Positions 19,515 to 28,330 of a DNA stretch of 64,000 nucleotides are shown here, in pieces; within the stretch, counting starts at the first letter, position 1, and each line of letters opens with the position of its first letter. The stretch is from Ruegeria arenilitoris (GTDB lineage: Bacteria; Pseudomonadota; Alphaproteobacteria; Rhodobacterales; Rhodobacteraceae). The translations under genes and the position numbers were made by a program. The notes under the pieces are model-generated. The model made no database searches, was not told where the DNA came from, and saw only the letters and a program-made list of their open reading frames with translations. Location of the stretch: NCBI RefSeq assembly GCF_013032855.1, contig NZ_WQDA01000001.1, positions 441,501 through 505,500 of the forward strand. The letters run 5' to 3'.

Positions 19515-20135
19515 ATGAACGCACTGACGAAACTGTCCACGATCTGCATGACCGCCGTATTGGTGGCATCGAGCGCCGCCATTGCATGGGCGCAATCCAA
19601 CGAGACCGAGGCGCATCTGGCGATCGAGAATCCGGCGGACCTGAGCAAAGAGGACGCGCGGCAGCACTATCGCGCCCTCAGGAAACAGATGGATCGCGGC
19701 TATGCCACCGCGCATCTGGATCAACTGATGAATTATCAGAACTGGCCGTTGTTCAACGATGCGCCGTACCTGTCGGCCACGCATGGGCAGCGCTACGTCA
19801 ACAGCTATGCGAACCGGATGGCCCACAATTACGGCACCTTGCAACCGGGGGAAAAGCTGCCCGTGGGCTCGGTTCTGGCCAAGGACAGCATGACCGTCAC
19901 GGATGAGGGCCGGGTGCATCCCGGCGCCCTGTTCGTGATGGAGAAACTGCCCGAAGGCACCAGCCCCGACACCGCCGACTGGCGCTATGTCATGGTGATG
20001 CCCGACGGGTCTCTGTTCGGTGACACGATGGGGGATCGCGCGGGGGCGGTTGCCTATTGCCATGACTGCCACGAAGCTGTGGCTGACCGCGACTATACGT
20101 TCTTCGTGCCCGAGGATTACCGCGTCGGCAACTGA
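19515..20135 (+). CDS. Cytochrome P460-like exported haem protein
   Basis: A 206-residue protein with a signal peptide (MNALTKLSTICMTAVLVASSAAIAWA, about 1-26) and a C-terminal c-type haem site C182xxC185H186 (YCHDCHEA). The block DWRYVMVMPDGSLFGD followed closely by CxxCH matches the cytochrome P460 domain, which in nitrifiers oxidises hydroxylamine using a lysine cross-linked haem. In heterotrophs its role is unknown. The N-terminal third (LSKEDARQHYRALRKQMDRGY) is helical and not part of the P460 core. The start at 19515 gives the clean signal peptide; a longer in-frame start at 19461 is less likely. It overlaps the convergent U32 gene by 19 bases. Confidence 0.7.
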   Translation: MNALTKLSTICMTAVLVASSAAIAWAQSNETEAHLAIENPADLSKEDARQHYRALRKQMDRGYATAHLDQLMNYQNWPLFNDAPYLSATHGQRYVNSYANRMAHNYGTLQPGEKLPVGSVLAKDSMTVTDEGRVHPGALFVMEKLPEGTSPDTADWRYVMVMPDGSLFGDTMGDRAGAVAYCHDCHEAVADRDYTFFVPEDYRVGN

Positions 20136-21796
20136 TCGCGGGCCGCGTCGCCGGGCAGTTTCAGGGCGGCGGCCTCGCGCCGGCTGAGCTGCTCTCCCTG
20201 CTTGCGTTTTGACAGAACCTCGCGCGCCAGGGCGTATTTGTCATCCTGCCAGAAGATCAGGCAGCCGTTGCACCCCTTGCCGCAACAGCCCTCGGTGCCC
20301 ACGCGGTTGGTCTTGAACCGGCGCGCGCTGCCGTCCTGACCGATCTTCTCCACCAGCTCGTCCCGGCGGCGGGCATAGGCGGCTGGATTGTCGCGCCCCG
20401 AGGTTTCCAAGCCCTGCACCAGCTTGTCAAAACGGATGCGGCTCCAATGTTCGTCGGTCAGGGCGCGCTCCTTGCGCAGGACCGAATATACCGGGAAACG
20501 GGCGCGCAGGTCGTCGGGGTCTTCGTGATCGAACAGGGCAAACGGCAGGCGGATCACGGTTTTCGTGCTGCCATGCACCACGTCCAGCCTGGCGCCGTCA
20601 CTGGCGCGCTCGAATTCGTAGACGCGCAGCAGGACCGTCTCGCGCGAGATGGGCGAGACGAAATCCAGCACGTCGCCGGGTTCAAGCTTGTTCTTCACTT
20701 CGACCAGGAACGCATCCTCGGTCACGTCGGTCACCAGCCCAGCATATTCCCATTGGGCGATGGTCGCGGTGTGTTCGTAATCATGGGCGTAATTGGTCAG
20801 CCGCCCTTCGTGAAAGGCCAGCGTGTAGCCGCGGTTTCCCACGGTCTCCAACTCGCGCATGTAAGGCTTCGGGTCCCAGTTCTCGGGGTCGGCATAATAA
20901 TCGTCGATGGCCATGCGATAGGCGCGCGCGACGATGGCGGCATAGTATTCCGACTTGCCGCGCCCCTCGACCTTGAGGCTGTCGACGCCGATCTTCAGAT
21001 ATTCGTCCAGCTTGGGCATGATGCACAGATCGCGCGAGTTGAGGATGTACGAGCCGCGATCATCCTCTTCGATCGGCATCAGTTCACCCGGGCGGCAGCC
21101 CTCTTCCAGCAGAAATTCGAACAGGTCGGCGTTTTCTTTGGTGATCCGCAGGTCCTGAAGAGTGCCGTCCTTCAGCCGCAGCTTCAGCGCATAGTTCCAG
21201 CGGCAAGAATTGGCACAATTGCCCTGGTTGGCGCCGCGTTCCGCCATGAAATTCGACAGCAGACAGCGGCCCGAATAGGTCATGCACATGGCGCCGTGCA
21301 CGAAAGCCTCAAGTCGGATGTCGGGGCATTTCTCGCGGATTTCCACCAGTTCGGGGTACGAGACCTCGCGCGCCAGCACCACCAGTTCGGCCCCCTGGTC
21401 CTGCCAGAACTTCACCGACAGCCACGAACAGATATTGGCCTGGGTCGAGATGTGCAGCGGCAGTTCCGGCGCGCGGTCGCGCACGTACTGGAACACGCCG
21501 GGGTCAGCGATGATCAACCCGTCCGGCCGTACCTTGCGCACGGTGTCGATGTATTCGTCCAGCTTGGGGATGTCCTTGTTGTGCGAAAACAAGTTCAGCG
21601 TCAGATAGGCGCGGCGGCCATGCGCGTGGCAGAACTCGACCCCTTCAATCACCTCGTCCAGCGAAAACTCGGACTTGGTGCGCAGAGACATGTCGGGCGT
21701 GCCCAGATACACCGCATCCGCCCCGTACAGGATGGCCAGTTTCAGCTTGCGCAGATTGCCTGCAGGCATCAGCAATTCCGACTTGGTCCGTGTCAT
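20117..21796 (-). CDS. Peptidase U32-family protein (YegQ/TrhP-like)
   Basis: A 559-residue protein with the U32 signature EAFVHGAMCMTYSGRCLLS (about 162-180) and a nearby NCANSCRW, supplying cysteines for an iron-sulfur cluster. E. coli YegQ (TrhP) needs this core to make 5-hydroxyuridine at tRNA position 34, and RlhA does so for 23S rRNA; proteolysis is doubtful for the family. The protein is longer than YegQ (about 450) and carries an extra C-terminal tail with a Cys cluster CCGKGCNGC near residue 510, possibly a second metal site. The N-terminus SELLMPAGNLRKLKLAILYGADAVYLG is the usual TIM-barrel start. Confidence 0.8.
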   Translation of the reverse strand: MTRTKSELLMPAGNLRKLKLAILYGADAVYLGTPDMSLRTKSEFSLDEVIEGVEFCHAHGRRAYLTLNLFSHNKDIPKLDEYIDTVRKVRPDGLIIADPGVFQYVRDRAPELPLHISTQANICSWLSVKFWQDQGAELVVLAREVSYPELVEIREKCPDIRLEAFVHGAMCMTYSGRCLLSNFMAERGANQGNCANSCRWNYALKLRLKDGTLQDLRITKENADLFEFLLEEGCRPGELMPIEEDDRGSYILNSRDLCIMPKLDEYLKIGVDSLKVEGRGKSEYYAAIVARAYRMAIDDYYADPENWDPKPYMRELETVGNRGYTLAFHEGRLTNYAHDYEHTATIAQWEYAGLVTDVTEDAFLVEVKNKLEPGDVLDFVSPISRETVLLRVYEFERASDGARLDVVHGSTKTVIRLPFALFDHEDPDDLRARFPVYSVLRKERALTDEHWSRIRFDKLVQGLETSGRDNPAAYARRRDELVEKIGQDGSARRFKTNRVGTEGCCGKGCNGCLIFWQDDKYALAREVLSKRKQGEQLSRREAAALKLPGDAARDQLPTR

Positions 21797-21879
21797 CGCA
21801 TCACCCGGTTCCGACTCGATGGCGCCTTCTAAGGCAAAACCACCGAGTCCAGAAGGGCAACCCGCCTTGCAGACAGGTC

Positions 21880-22224
21880 CTAGCCGCGGCGGAACCGCGC
21901 TGTTCCGATCCGTTCGACCAGCTGGCTGCGGACCGGGTCGGGTTGGGCGTCGATGGCGCGCAGCACCTCGCGCAGTTCTGCCCGCAGGCCGTGCATCTGG
22001 TCGATCAGCGACAGCACCATCGACAGGGCGTCGGGCTCCATCTCGTACTGGTCATCCAACTCGCAAGCCAGTTGCAGGCGAGCCATGTCCAGCCGCTCGT
22101 AGACCAGCCCCTGGTCGGACTGGCGTGGGATCACGATCCGGGCGGACAGGAACCGGGACAACCGCTCTGATGTCAGGTTCTGGACGGCTTCGATCAGTTC
22201 GGCTTCGGTCAGAGAACGGGTCAT
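21880..22224 (-). CDS. cbpM: Chaperone modulator CbpM
   Basis: A 114-residue, mostly helical protein encoded immediately after the DnaJ-like CbpA with a 4-base overlap, the standard arrangement for CbpM. In E. coli, CbpM binds the J domain of CbpA and blocks its co-chaperone and DNA-binding activities. Sequence features agree: a short MerR-like helix pair at the N-terminus (LTEAELIEAVQNLTSERLSRFL), then IVIPRQSDQGLVYERLDMARLQLACEL. Assignment depends partly on context. Confidence 0.8.
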   Translation of the reverse strand: MTRSLTEAELIEAVQNLTSERLSRFLSARIVIPRQSDQGLVYERLDMARLQLACELDDQYEMEPDALSMVLSLIDQMHGLRAELREVLRAIDAQPDPVRSQLVERIGTARFRRG

Positions 22225-23150
22225 GCCGGCATTCCTTTCCGCGGGTCATAGCTGTGCGACTTGCGCCAGTTCTGCATGAACTGCTTCAGTTCGTCGTCGA
22301 TCTTGTCGGGCAGCACCACGCTCAGCTCGATCAGCTGGTCGCCGCGTTTGTCCGAGCCGCGTTTCCTGACGCCTTTGCCGCGCAGGCGCAGGGTCTTGCC
22401 GCTGCTTGTGCCCTCGGGCACGGTCACGTTCACGCGGCCGTCGATCGTGGGCGCGGGGACCTTGCCGCCCAGAACGGCCTCGTCGATGGTGATCGGCAGG
22501 GTGATGCGGATGTCGTCGCCCTCGCGCTTGAACACCGGGTGTTCGGCCACGCGGATCGTGACCAGCGCGTCGCCCGGCGGCCCCTCGCCATAGCCCGGCG
22601 CGCCCTTGCCACGCAGGCGGATGGTCTGGCCGTCGGTGATGCCGGCGGGGATCTTCACCTCGATCCGGTCGCCACTGGGCAGGGTCAGCTTTTGCGTGGC
22701 GCCAAACACGGCATCCAGGAAGCTGATCTGCAGGCTGTAGTTCACGTTGTGACCGGGCGCATGAAACTCGCGCGCACGCCCCCCGTTGAAGCCTCCATTG
22801 CCACGGTTGCCGAAGAACTGGGCAAAGATGTCGGACATGTCGTCGTCCTCGACCCCGCCGCCCGCGCGATAAGGGTTGCCCGCGGTTTCCGCATATTCGC
22901 GGTAGTATTGCTGCTGCGGGCGTTCCTGACCCGAGGCGTCGATCTCGCCCCGGTCGAATTTTGCCCGGGTTTCGGGGTCTTTCAAAAGGTCATAGGCTGC
23001 GGCGGCGGCCTTGAACTTGGCTTCGGCCTTGGCGTCCCCGGGCTTGAGGTCCGGGTGGCAGTCCTTGGCGATGCGCCGGTAGGCTTTCTTGATTTCGGCG
23101 GCACTGGCGTCTTTCGAGACGCCCAACACCGAATATGGATTGTCGCTCAT
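22221..23150 (-). CDS. cbpA: DnaJ-like co-chaperone CbpA
   Basis: A 309-residue class B J-protein. The J domain (1-70) has the HPD tripeptide (H32-P33-D34) that stimulates DnaK ATPase. A Gly/Phe-rich linker follows (around NRGNGGFNGGR), then two beta-sandwich substrate-binding domains (about 130-290) and a short dimerisation tail. There is no zinc finger, which separates it from DnaJ. It is the first gene of a two-gene operon with cbpM. The upstream gap to the divergent membrane protein is AT-rich (23151-23329) and should hold both promoters, but I could not assign a heat-shock site. Confidence 0.9.
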   Translation of the reverse strand: MSDNPYSVLGVSKDASAAEIKKAYRRIAKDCHPDLKPGDAKAEAKFKAAAAAYDLLKDPETRAKFDRGEIDASGQERPQQQYYREYAETAGNPYRAGGGVEDDDMSDIFAQFFGNRGNGGFNGGRAREFHAPGHNVNYSLQISFLDAVFGATQKLTLPSGDRIEVKIPAGITDGQTIRLRGKGAPGYGEGPPGDALVTIRVAEHPVFKREGDDIRITLPITIDEAVLGGKVPAPTIDGRVNVTVPEGTSSGKTLRLRGKGVRKRGSDKRGDQLIELSVVLPDKIDDELKQFMQNWRKSHSYDPRKGMPA

Positions 23151-23329
23151 ATATCTCTCGTTTCTGATGGGTTTCGCCAGTGGATGTTGTTGGCAGTTAA
23201 CCTTTCAGATTGTGCCGTGTCATGGAATTTCAACAGGACCGAATACCGAGGAGATTGAATTTTCTCGAAAAATTCCGGCATCCTGATAGTATCCGCATGT
23301 TTCGAACTGTTGCGGATGGAGTCAAACGC

Positions 23330-23713
23330 ATGTCACGCAGAATCAAGTCGGCCCTGGCCCTGTTGGCGGGCAATGCCATCGGTCTGTTGCTGGCCAGCCT
23401 GTTGCTGACCGGCTTTTCGATCAAGCCGGTGTCCTTCATCGTGGTGGTGATCGTGTTCACCCTGGTTCAGGTCGTGGCCGAGCCATTGATCCTGAAGATC
23501 GGGGAAAAGAACGTGCCGGCGCTGAAGGGCGGCATCGCGCTGGTGGTCACCTTCGTGGGCCTGCTGATCACCGATCTGGTCGCCGCGGGGCTGACCGTGG
23601 GCGGCATCTCGAACCTGCTTGCGGCGACGCTGCTGGTTTGGCTGGGCGCCCTGATCGCCGGGGTTCTGCTGCCGATCTATGTGTTCACTGAACTGCGCGA
23701 GCCCAAGAAATAA
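23330..23713 (+). CDS. Small four-TM membrane protein
   Basis: A 127-residue protein with a basic N-terminus (MSRRIK) and about four hydrophobic helices: near 7-27, 33-52, 66-88 and 93-117, ending in a charged tail ELREPKK. It resembles the small 4-TM phage-holin-like proteins of unknown role in bacterial chromosomes; nothing phage-like is nearby. The start at 23330 follows GGATGGAG at a longer-than-usual spacing; 23297 (MFRTVADGVKRM) is an alternative. It is divergent from cbpA. Function unknown. Confidence 0.65.
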   Translation: MSRRIKSALALLAGNAIGLLLASLLLTGFSIKPVSFIVVVIVFTLVQVVAEPLILKIGEKNVPALKGGIALVVTFVGLLITDLVAAGLTVGGISNLLAATLLVWLGALIAGVLLPIYVFTELREPKK

Positions 23714-23716
23714 GGC

Positions 23717-24823
23717 TCAGGCCAGCGCATTCAGGCTGTCGTTCAGAGCCTGCCACAGCTCGTCCACCGGTTCGCACCCGACCGACAGGCGCACGAAACC
23801 GGGATCGACCTGATCCCCCCAGCGCGCGCGCCGCTCGGCCGAGCTGTGCACGCCACCGAAGGAGGTGGCCGGGCGCAACAGCGGGCAGCCATTGATGTAC
23901 CGTTCGGCCTGGTCTTCCGAGGCCAGCGTGATCGTCAGCAGAAAGCCGAACCGTGCGGTCTGTTCTCGGGCCAGATCGTGCGATGGGTCCGTCGGCAGGC
24001 CGGGATAGCGGATCTGCGTGACCGCCGGATGATCGGCCAGCCGTTCGGCCAGAACCTGCGCCGAGCTGCACATGCGGTCGAACCGGACGTCCAGCGTCTC
24101 CAGCCCGCGATGCAGCAACCAGGCTTCGTGCGGGCCTGGGATCGCGCCCGAGACGCGGCGCCATTCCTCGACCCGTTCCATGATCTGGGCATCGCGGCTG
24201 GCCACATGGCCCATCAGCAGGTCGGAATGCCCGCCCATCGCCTTGGTGTCCGAGGCGACGACGATGTCGATGCCCAGGTCCAGCGGGCGCTGTCCCAGCG
24301 GGGTCAGCGTCGTGTTGTCGGCGATGGTGATGCCACCCGCGGCGCGCACATCGCGGGCCACCTGCGCCAGGTCGATCATGTCGAGCCCGGGGTTGGACGG
24401 GCTTTCGACGAAGACAACATCGAACCCGTCGAATCCGCCCTGCGCAAATGCGGTCGTGGGGCGCTCTTCGACCGACACGCCCAGCGGGGCGAGGAACCGG
24501 TCGGCCAGCAGGCGGGTGACATAATACCCGTCCGACGGGATCAGGATGCGCGACCCCGCCCGCACGGTGGCGAACAACGCGGCCGAAATCGCGCCCATGC
24601 CGGACGGAAAGATCAGGCAGGGTGCGTCTTCGAGATGTGCCAGCACATGCTCGACCTGCGTCCAGGTCGGGTTGTCCACGCGGCCATAGGTAGGGTGCCC
24701 GTCCGGCGCGCCGGGCAGGTGGAACATGCTGCTTTGGGTCAGCGGCAGCGCCACTGGTTCGCCTTTGCTCAGGGCATTGCCGCGCAGATGCAGCATCTCA
24801 CCGGTCTTGGGGGTGCGCTCCAT
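23717..24823 (-). CDS. Cystathionine beta-lyase/gamma-synthase family PLP enzyme
   Basis: A 368-residue Cys/Met-metabolism PLP enzyme with PSGMGAISAAL, the YGRVDNPTW segment near the N-terminus, ADNTTLTPLGQRPLDLG and the Schiff-base lysine K194 in SDTKAMGGHSDLLMG. The C-terminal SFGGVHSSAE and RLSVGCEP are also typical. Members interconvert cystathionine, homocysteine and cysteine, or act as methionine gamma-lyase. The exact reaction cannot be fixed by eye; cystathionine beta-lyase (methionine synthesis) is the most likely. It is immediately downstream of the LOG-family gene (3 bases apart), so they are probably co-transcribed. Confidence 0.8.
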   Translation of the reverse strand: MERTPKTGEMLHLRGNALSKGEPVALPLTQSSMFHLPGAPDGHPTYGRVDNPTWTQVEHVLAHLEDAPCLIFPSGMGAISAALFATVRAGSRILIPSDGYYVTRLLADRFLAPLGVSVEERPTTAFAQGGFDGFDVVFVESPSNPGLDMIDLAQVARDVRAAGGITIADNTTLTPLGQRPLDLGIDIVVASDTKAMGGHSDLLMGHVASRDAQIMERVEEWRRVSGAIPGPHEAWLLHRGLETLDVRFDRMCSSAQVLAERLADHPAVTQIRYPGLPTDPSHDLAREQTARFGFLLTITLASEDQAERYINGCPLLRPATSFGGVHSSAERRARWGDQVDPGFVRLSVGCEPVDELWQALNDSLNALA

Positions 24824-24826
24824 CGC

Positions 24827-25669
24827 TCAGCGCCCCGGAATGTCGTCGCGCGGCGGGGCGGGTTCCCAGCGCTCGATGATGTCGACCGCCTCCTGCGCGG
24901 TATCGACAAAGCGGAACAGGTCCAGATCCTCTTCGGAAATGGTCCCGGCATCGGCCAGCGCTTCCCAATTGATCACCCGCTCCCAGAACTCGCGCCCGAA
25001 CAGCAGGAACGGCACGCGCTCCATCCGGCCGGTCTGGATCAGGGTGAGGGACTCGAACAACTCATCCATCGTGCCGAACCCGCCGGGGAAGATAGTGATC
25101 GCACGGGCGCGCATCAGGAAATGCATCTTGCGTATGGCGAAATAGTGGAAATTAAAGCTCAGCTCAGGGGTGACATAGGCATTGGGCGCCTGCTCGTGCG
25201 GCAGCACAATGTTCAGCCCGATCGAGCAGCCACCGGCATCCTTGGCGCCGCGATTTCCGGCCTCCATCACGCCGGGGCCACCGCCGGTGACGATGACGTT
25301 CTCGCGGCACCCGCTTTGCTTGGATTTCTCGGTCATCAGCCGGGCGAATTCGCGCGCCTCGTCATAGTATTGCGACAGACCGGCCAGCGTGGCCGTCCGG
25401 GCGCTGTCCTTTTTGGCTGGTTCCGGGATTCGCGCGCCGCCGAACATCACGATGGTCGACGTGATCTGGCGTTCGGCCATGATCATTTCGGGCTTCAGCA
25501 GTTCCAGTTGCAGACGAACGGGCCGCAGTTCCTCGCGGCAGAGGAAATCGTCATCGGCAAAGGCCAGCCGGTACGAGGGCGAGCGTGTCTGCGGCGTGTC
25601 GGGGACTTCGCTTGCGGTCGAGCGGTCGGTATGCGCATCGCGGAAAGGGCTGAGGCGGTCTTCTCTCAT
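24827..25669 (-). CDS. LOG-family nucleotide phosphoribohydrolase-like protein
   Basis: A 280-residue protein with the LOG (lysine-decarboxylase-like, TIGR00730) motifs VIVTGGGPGVMEAGNRGA and PGGFGTMDE. In LOG enzymes the motif arginine and the PGGxGTxxE residues cleave nucleotide 5'-monophosphates to base and ribose 5-phosphate; plant and some bacterial members release cytokinins. The old label lysine decarboxylase is wrong for these motifs. An N-terminal extension of about 65 residues precedes the core, which is longer than the 190-residue type I LOGs and resembles the larger PpnN-like or long forms. It shares a transcript with the downstream cystathionine-lyase-like gene. Confidence 0.8.
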   Translation of the reverse strand: MREDRLSPFRDAHTDRSTASEVPDTPQTRSPSYRLAFADDDFLCREELRPVRLQLELLKPEMIMAERQITSTIVMFGGARIPEPAKKDSARTATLAGLSQYYDEAREFARLMTEKSKQSGCRENVIVTGGGPGVMEAGNRGAKDAGGCSIGLNIVLPHEQAPNAYVTPELSFNFHYFAIRKMHFLMRARAITIFPGGFGTMDELFESLTLIQTGRMERVPFLLFGREFWERVINWEALADAGTISEEDLDLFRFVDTAQEAVDIIERWEPAPPRDDIPGR

Positions 25670-25748
25670 TGCTGGGGGGTCCCTGCTTGCGTGTTTTTCA
25701 AACAGCTATAGGGTTCGCGGGCAGAGTGCCAGTCACGGAAAGACGAGA

Positions 25749-26666
25749 ATGGATTGGAAGACGGAAATTTCGGCCGCAGCCGAACGCATCAATGGCCACG
25801 CGCAGGTGACACCGGTCATGACAAGCGACGCGCTGGGACTGGCGCAGCCGGTCGAGATGAAGCTGGAGCATTTCCAGCACACCGGCAGTTTCAAGGCGCG
25901 CGGGGCGTTCAACACGTTGCTCAGCCTCGATGTGCCGGCGGCAGGGGTCGTGGCGGCATCGGGTGGGAACCACGGTGCGGCTGCGGCCTATGCCGCGCAG
26001 GCGCTGGGCCATCCGGCCAAGATCTTCGTGCCCGAAATGGCCGGACCGTCCAAAATTGCTCTGATCGAACGGATCGGCGCGGATCTGAGCGTGGTGCCGG
26101 GTGAATACGCAAACGCCCTGGCGATGGCGCGTGACCACGAAGATCGATCAGGTGCGATGCAGATCCATGCCTATGATGCGCCGGCCACCGTGGCCGGGCA
26201 GGGCACCTGTTTTGCCGAATGGGACAGCCAGGGCCTGCAGGCCGATACCGTATTGGTGGCAGTGGGCGGCGGCGGGCTGATTGCGGGGGCGCTGGCCTGG
26301 TTTCAGGGCGCGCGCAAGGTCGTTGCGGTCGAGCCGGAAACCTCATGTGCCTTGAACGCGGCGTTGCAGGCCGGAGCGCCCGTGGATGTGTCCGTTTCCG
26401 GCATAGCCGCCAACGCGCTGGGTGCGCGGCGGATCGGCGACATCTGTTTCGGGCTGGCGCAGGGGATGACGTCGGTGCTGGTCAGCGATGACGCGATCGC
26501 CGAGGCGCAGCAGCGCCTGTGGCAGGCGCACCGCATTCTGGTCGAGCCGGCGGGCGCGACGGCCCTGGCGGCTTTGACCTCGGGCGTCTACACGCCGGAA
26601 CCGGGCGAACGGGTCGCGGTTCTGGTCTGCGGGGGCAATATCGCACCTGACCCTCTGACCGTCTGA
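25749..26666 (+). CDS. Threonine/serine dehydratase-like PLP enzyme
   Basis: A 305-residue fold-type II PLP enzyme with the Schiff-base lysine K49 in GSFKARGAF, the phosphate-side SGGNHGAAAA and the glycine loop VGGGGLIAG. It lacks the C-terminal regulatory domains of biosynthetic IlvA, so it is more like a catabolic threonine/serine dehydratase, giving 2-oxobutyrate or pyruvate plus ammonia. Serine racemase or hydroxyaspartate dehydratase are other possibilities. ATG 25749 gives MDWKTEISAAAERI. The frame is open further upstream in antisense to the LOG gene, which is an artefact. Confidence 0.8.
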   Translation: MDWKTEISAAAERINGHAQVTPVMTSDALGLAQPVEMKLEHFQHTGSFKARGAFNTLLSLDVPAAGVVAASGGNHGAAAAYAAQALGHPAKIFVPEMAGPSKIALIERIGADLSVVPGEYANALAMARDHEDRSGAMQIHAYDAPATVAGQGTCFAEWDSQGLQADTVLVAVGGGGLIAGALAWFQGARKVVAVEPETSCALNAALQAGAPVDVSVSGIAANALGARRIGDICFGLAQGMTSVLVSDDAIAEAQQRLWQAHRILVEPAGATALAALTSGVYTPEPGERVAVLVCGGNIAPDPLTV

Positions 26667-26711
26667 ATTTGCGCCTTGAGGGCCGGGCCTTGGGATTATA
26701 GATAAAATTCC

Positions 26712-27311
26712 ATGACCGCCACGATTGCAGATTCCATCTATGACCGGCTCAGCCAGCGCATCATCACGGGCGAGCTGCCTGCGGGTGAGAAACTGCGGCA
26801 GGACCACATCGCGCGGGCGTTCGACACCAGCCATGTCCCGGTGCGCGAGGCGCTGTTGCGGCTTCAGGCGCATGGTCTGGCCCACAGCGAACCACGGCGC
26901 GGCATGCGCGTCACCGCGCTCGACCCGGCTGAGGTGCGCGAGGTGATCGAGATGCGCGTGGCCCTGGAATCGCTGGCTCTGCAACATGCGATCCAGAATT
27001 TGACACCGGCGGATCTCAAGGCGGCCGACAAGGCCCGCATCGCCTGCGACGAGGCGCAGGACATGCCCACATGGGAAACCCGGAACCGCGCCTTTCATCG
27101 GGCGATCCTGACATCCTGCGCGCGGCCGCGCCTGCTGCATACGATCGACGATCTGCATATCGCCAGCGCCCGCCATCTGTTCGCCCATTGGCGTCACCGC
27201 TGGGTCCAGCGGAAAGACACCGATCACGCCGCCATCGTGCAGGCGATGAAGCGCCGCGATACCGCCACGGCCACAGCGATTCTGGTGCGCCATATCCGCC
27301 GCGCCAGCTGA
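26712..27311 (+). CDS. GntR-family regulator, FadR/FCD subfamily
   Basis: A 199-residue regulator with a GntR winged helix (about 4-70: GELPAGEKLRQDHIARAFDTSHVPVREALLRLQAHGL) and a C-terminal all-helical FCD ligand domain, including the metal-binding pattern around DAxxEFH-like ETRNRAFHRAIL and the late HxxxxxAI(H). Such proteins usually control the uptake or catabolism of an organic acid. It follows the dehydratase-like gene by 45 bases, so that gene may be its target, but dapD downstream has its own leader. Effector unknown. Confidence 0.85.
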   Translation: MTATIADSIYDRLSQRIITGELPAGEKLRQDHIARAFDTSHVPVREALLRLQAHGLAHSEPRRGMRVTALDPAEVREVIEMRVALESLALQHAIQNLTPADLKAADKARIACDEAQDMPTWETRNRAFHRAILTSCARPRLLHTIDDLHIASARHLFAHWRHRWVQRKDTDHAAIVQAMKRRDTATATAILVRHIRRAS

Positions 27312-27430
27312 GACCGACGGGTTTTCGCGCCGGGTGGCCGCAAACGGCTCCGCCAACGTCGCATTGCGCATTGGCCCCGGCTTTCATATAGGCAACACCA
27401 ACCAAACGAGAGTCAGCACGGAGTAACCCC

Positions 27431-28258
27431 ATGTCCAACGCCCAACTGGAAACCGCCATCGAGGCCGCATGGGAGGCCCGCGACACGATCACGCCCGCCA
27501 CCACCGGTGAACAGCGCGAAGCGATCGAGGACACGCTGAACGCGCTGGACAGCGGCACGCTGCGGGTCGCCGAGAAGCAGGCCGATGGCAGCTGGCATGT
27601 GAACCAGTGGGCCAAGAAGGCGGTTCTGCTGGGCTTTCGCATCAAGGACATGGAAATTCAGTCCGGCGGCCCGCAGGGCGGCGGCTGGTGGGACAAGGTC
27701 GACAGCAAATTCGCCGGCTGGGGTGAAAACCAGTGGCGCGCGGCCGGTTTCCGCGCGGTGCCCAACTGCGTGGTTCGCAAGTCGGCCTATATCGCGCCGG
27801 GCGTGGTGCTGATGCCGTCTTTCGTGAACCTCGGCGCCTATGTGGACGAAGGCACGATGGTCGATACCTGGGCCACCGTCGGGTCCTGCGCGCAGATCGG
27901 CAAGAACGTCCACCTGTCCGGCGGCGTCGGCATCGGCGGCGTGCTGGAACCCATGCAGGCCGGCCCGACCATCATCGAGGACAACTGCTTCATCGGCGCC
28001 CGCTCCGAGGTGGTCGAGGGCTGCATCATCCGCGAGGGCTCGGTTCTGGGCATGGGCGTCTATATCGGCCAGTCCACCAAGATCGTCGACCGCGAGTCGG
28101 GCGAGGTGTTCTATGGCGAGGTGCCGCCCTATTCGGTGGTGGTGTCCGGTTCGATGCCGTCAAAGAACGGGATCAACCTGTACTGTGCGGTGATCGTGAA
28201 GCGGGTGGATGAAAAGACCCGCTCGAAGACCGGGATCAACGAGCTGCTGCGCGATTGA
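27431..28258 (+). CDS. dapD: 2,3,4,5-tetrahydropyridine-2,6-dicarboxylate N-succinyltransferase
   Basis: Transfers succinyl from succinyl-CoA to tetrahydrodipicolinate in the succinylase branch of lysine and meso-diaminopimelate synthesis, feeding peptidoglycan. The 275-residue length is typical. The left-handed beta-helix is visible as hexapeptide repeats (about 105-220, for example [24 protein letters not shown] and [15 protein letters not shown]). DapE, two steps later, lies 2.2 kb downstream in the same direction but separated by other genes. A clean terminator follows at 28283. Confidence 0.95.
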   Translation: MSNAQLETAIEAAWEARDTITPATTGEQREAIEDTLNALDSGTLRVAEKQADGSWHVNQWAKKAVLLGFRIKDMEIQSGGPQGGGWWDKVDSKFAGWGENQWRAAGFRAVPNCVVRKSAYIAPGVVLMPSFVNLGAYVDEGTMVDTWATVGSCAQIGKNVHLSGGVGIGGVLEPMQAGPTIIEDNCFIGARSEVVEGCIIREGSVLGMGVYIGQSTKIVDRESGEVFYGEVPPYSVVVSGSMPSKNGINLYCAVIVKRVDEKTRSKTGINELLRD

Positions 28259-28282
28259 TCGCAGGCATTGTTCAAAGTTCCA

Positions 28283-28313
28283 AAGGTCGCGGCTCTGGTC
28301 CGCGGCCTTTTTT
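28283..28313 (+). terminator. Intrinsic terminator after dapD
   Basis: A 10-bp stem with one G-T pair (28283-28292 with 28300-28309) and a 7-base loop, running into TTTTTT (28308-28313). It is 24 bases after the dapD stop and lies just before the convergent GFA gene. Confidence 0.85.
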
Positions 28314-28330
28314 GTTCGGCAGGGTCGGAC

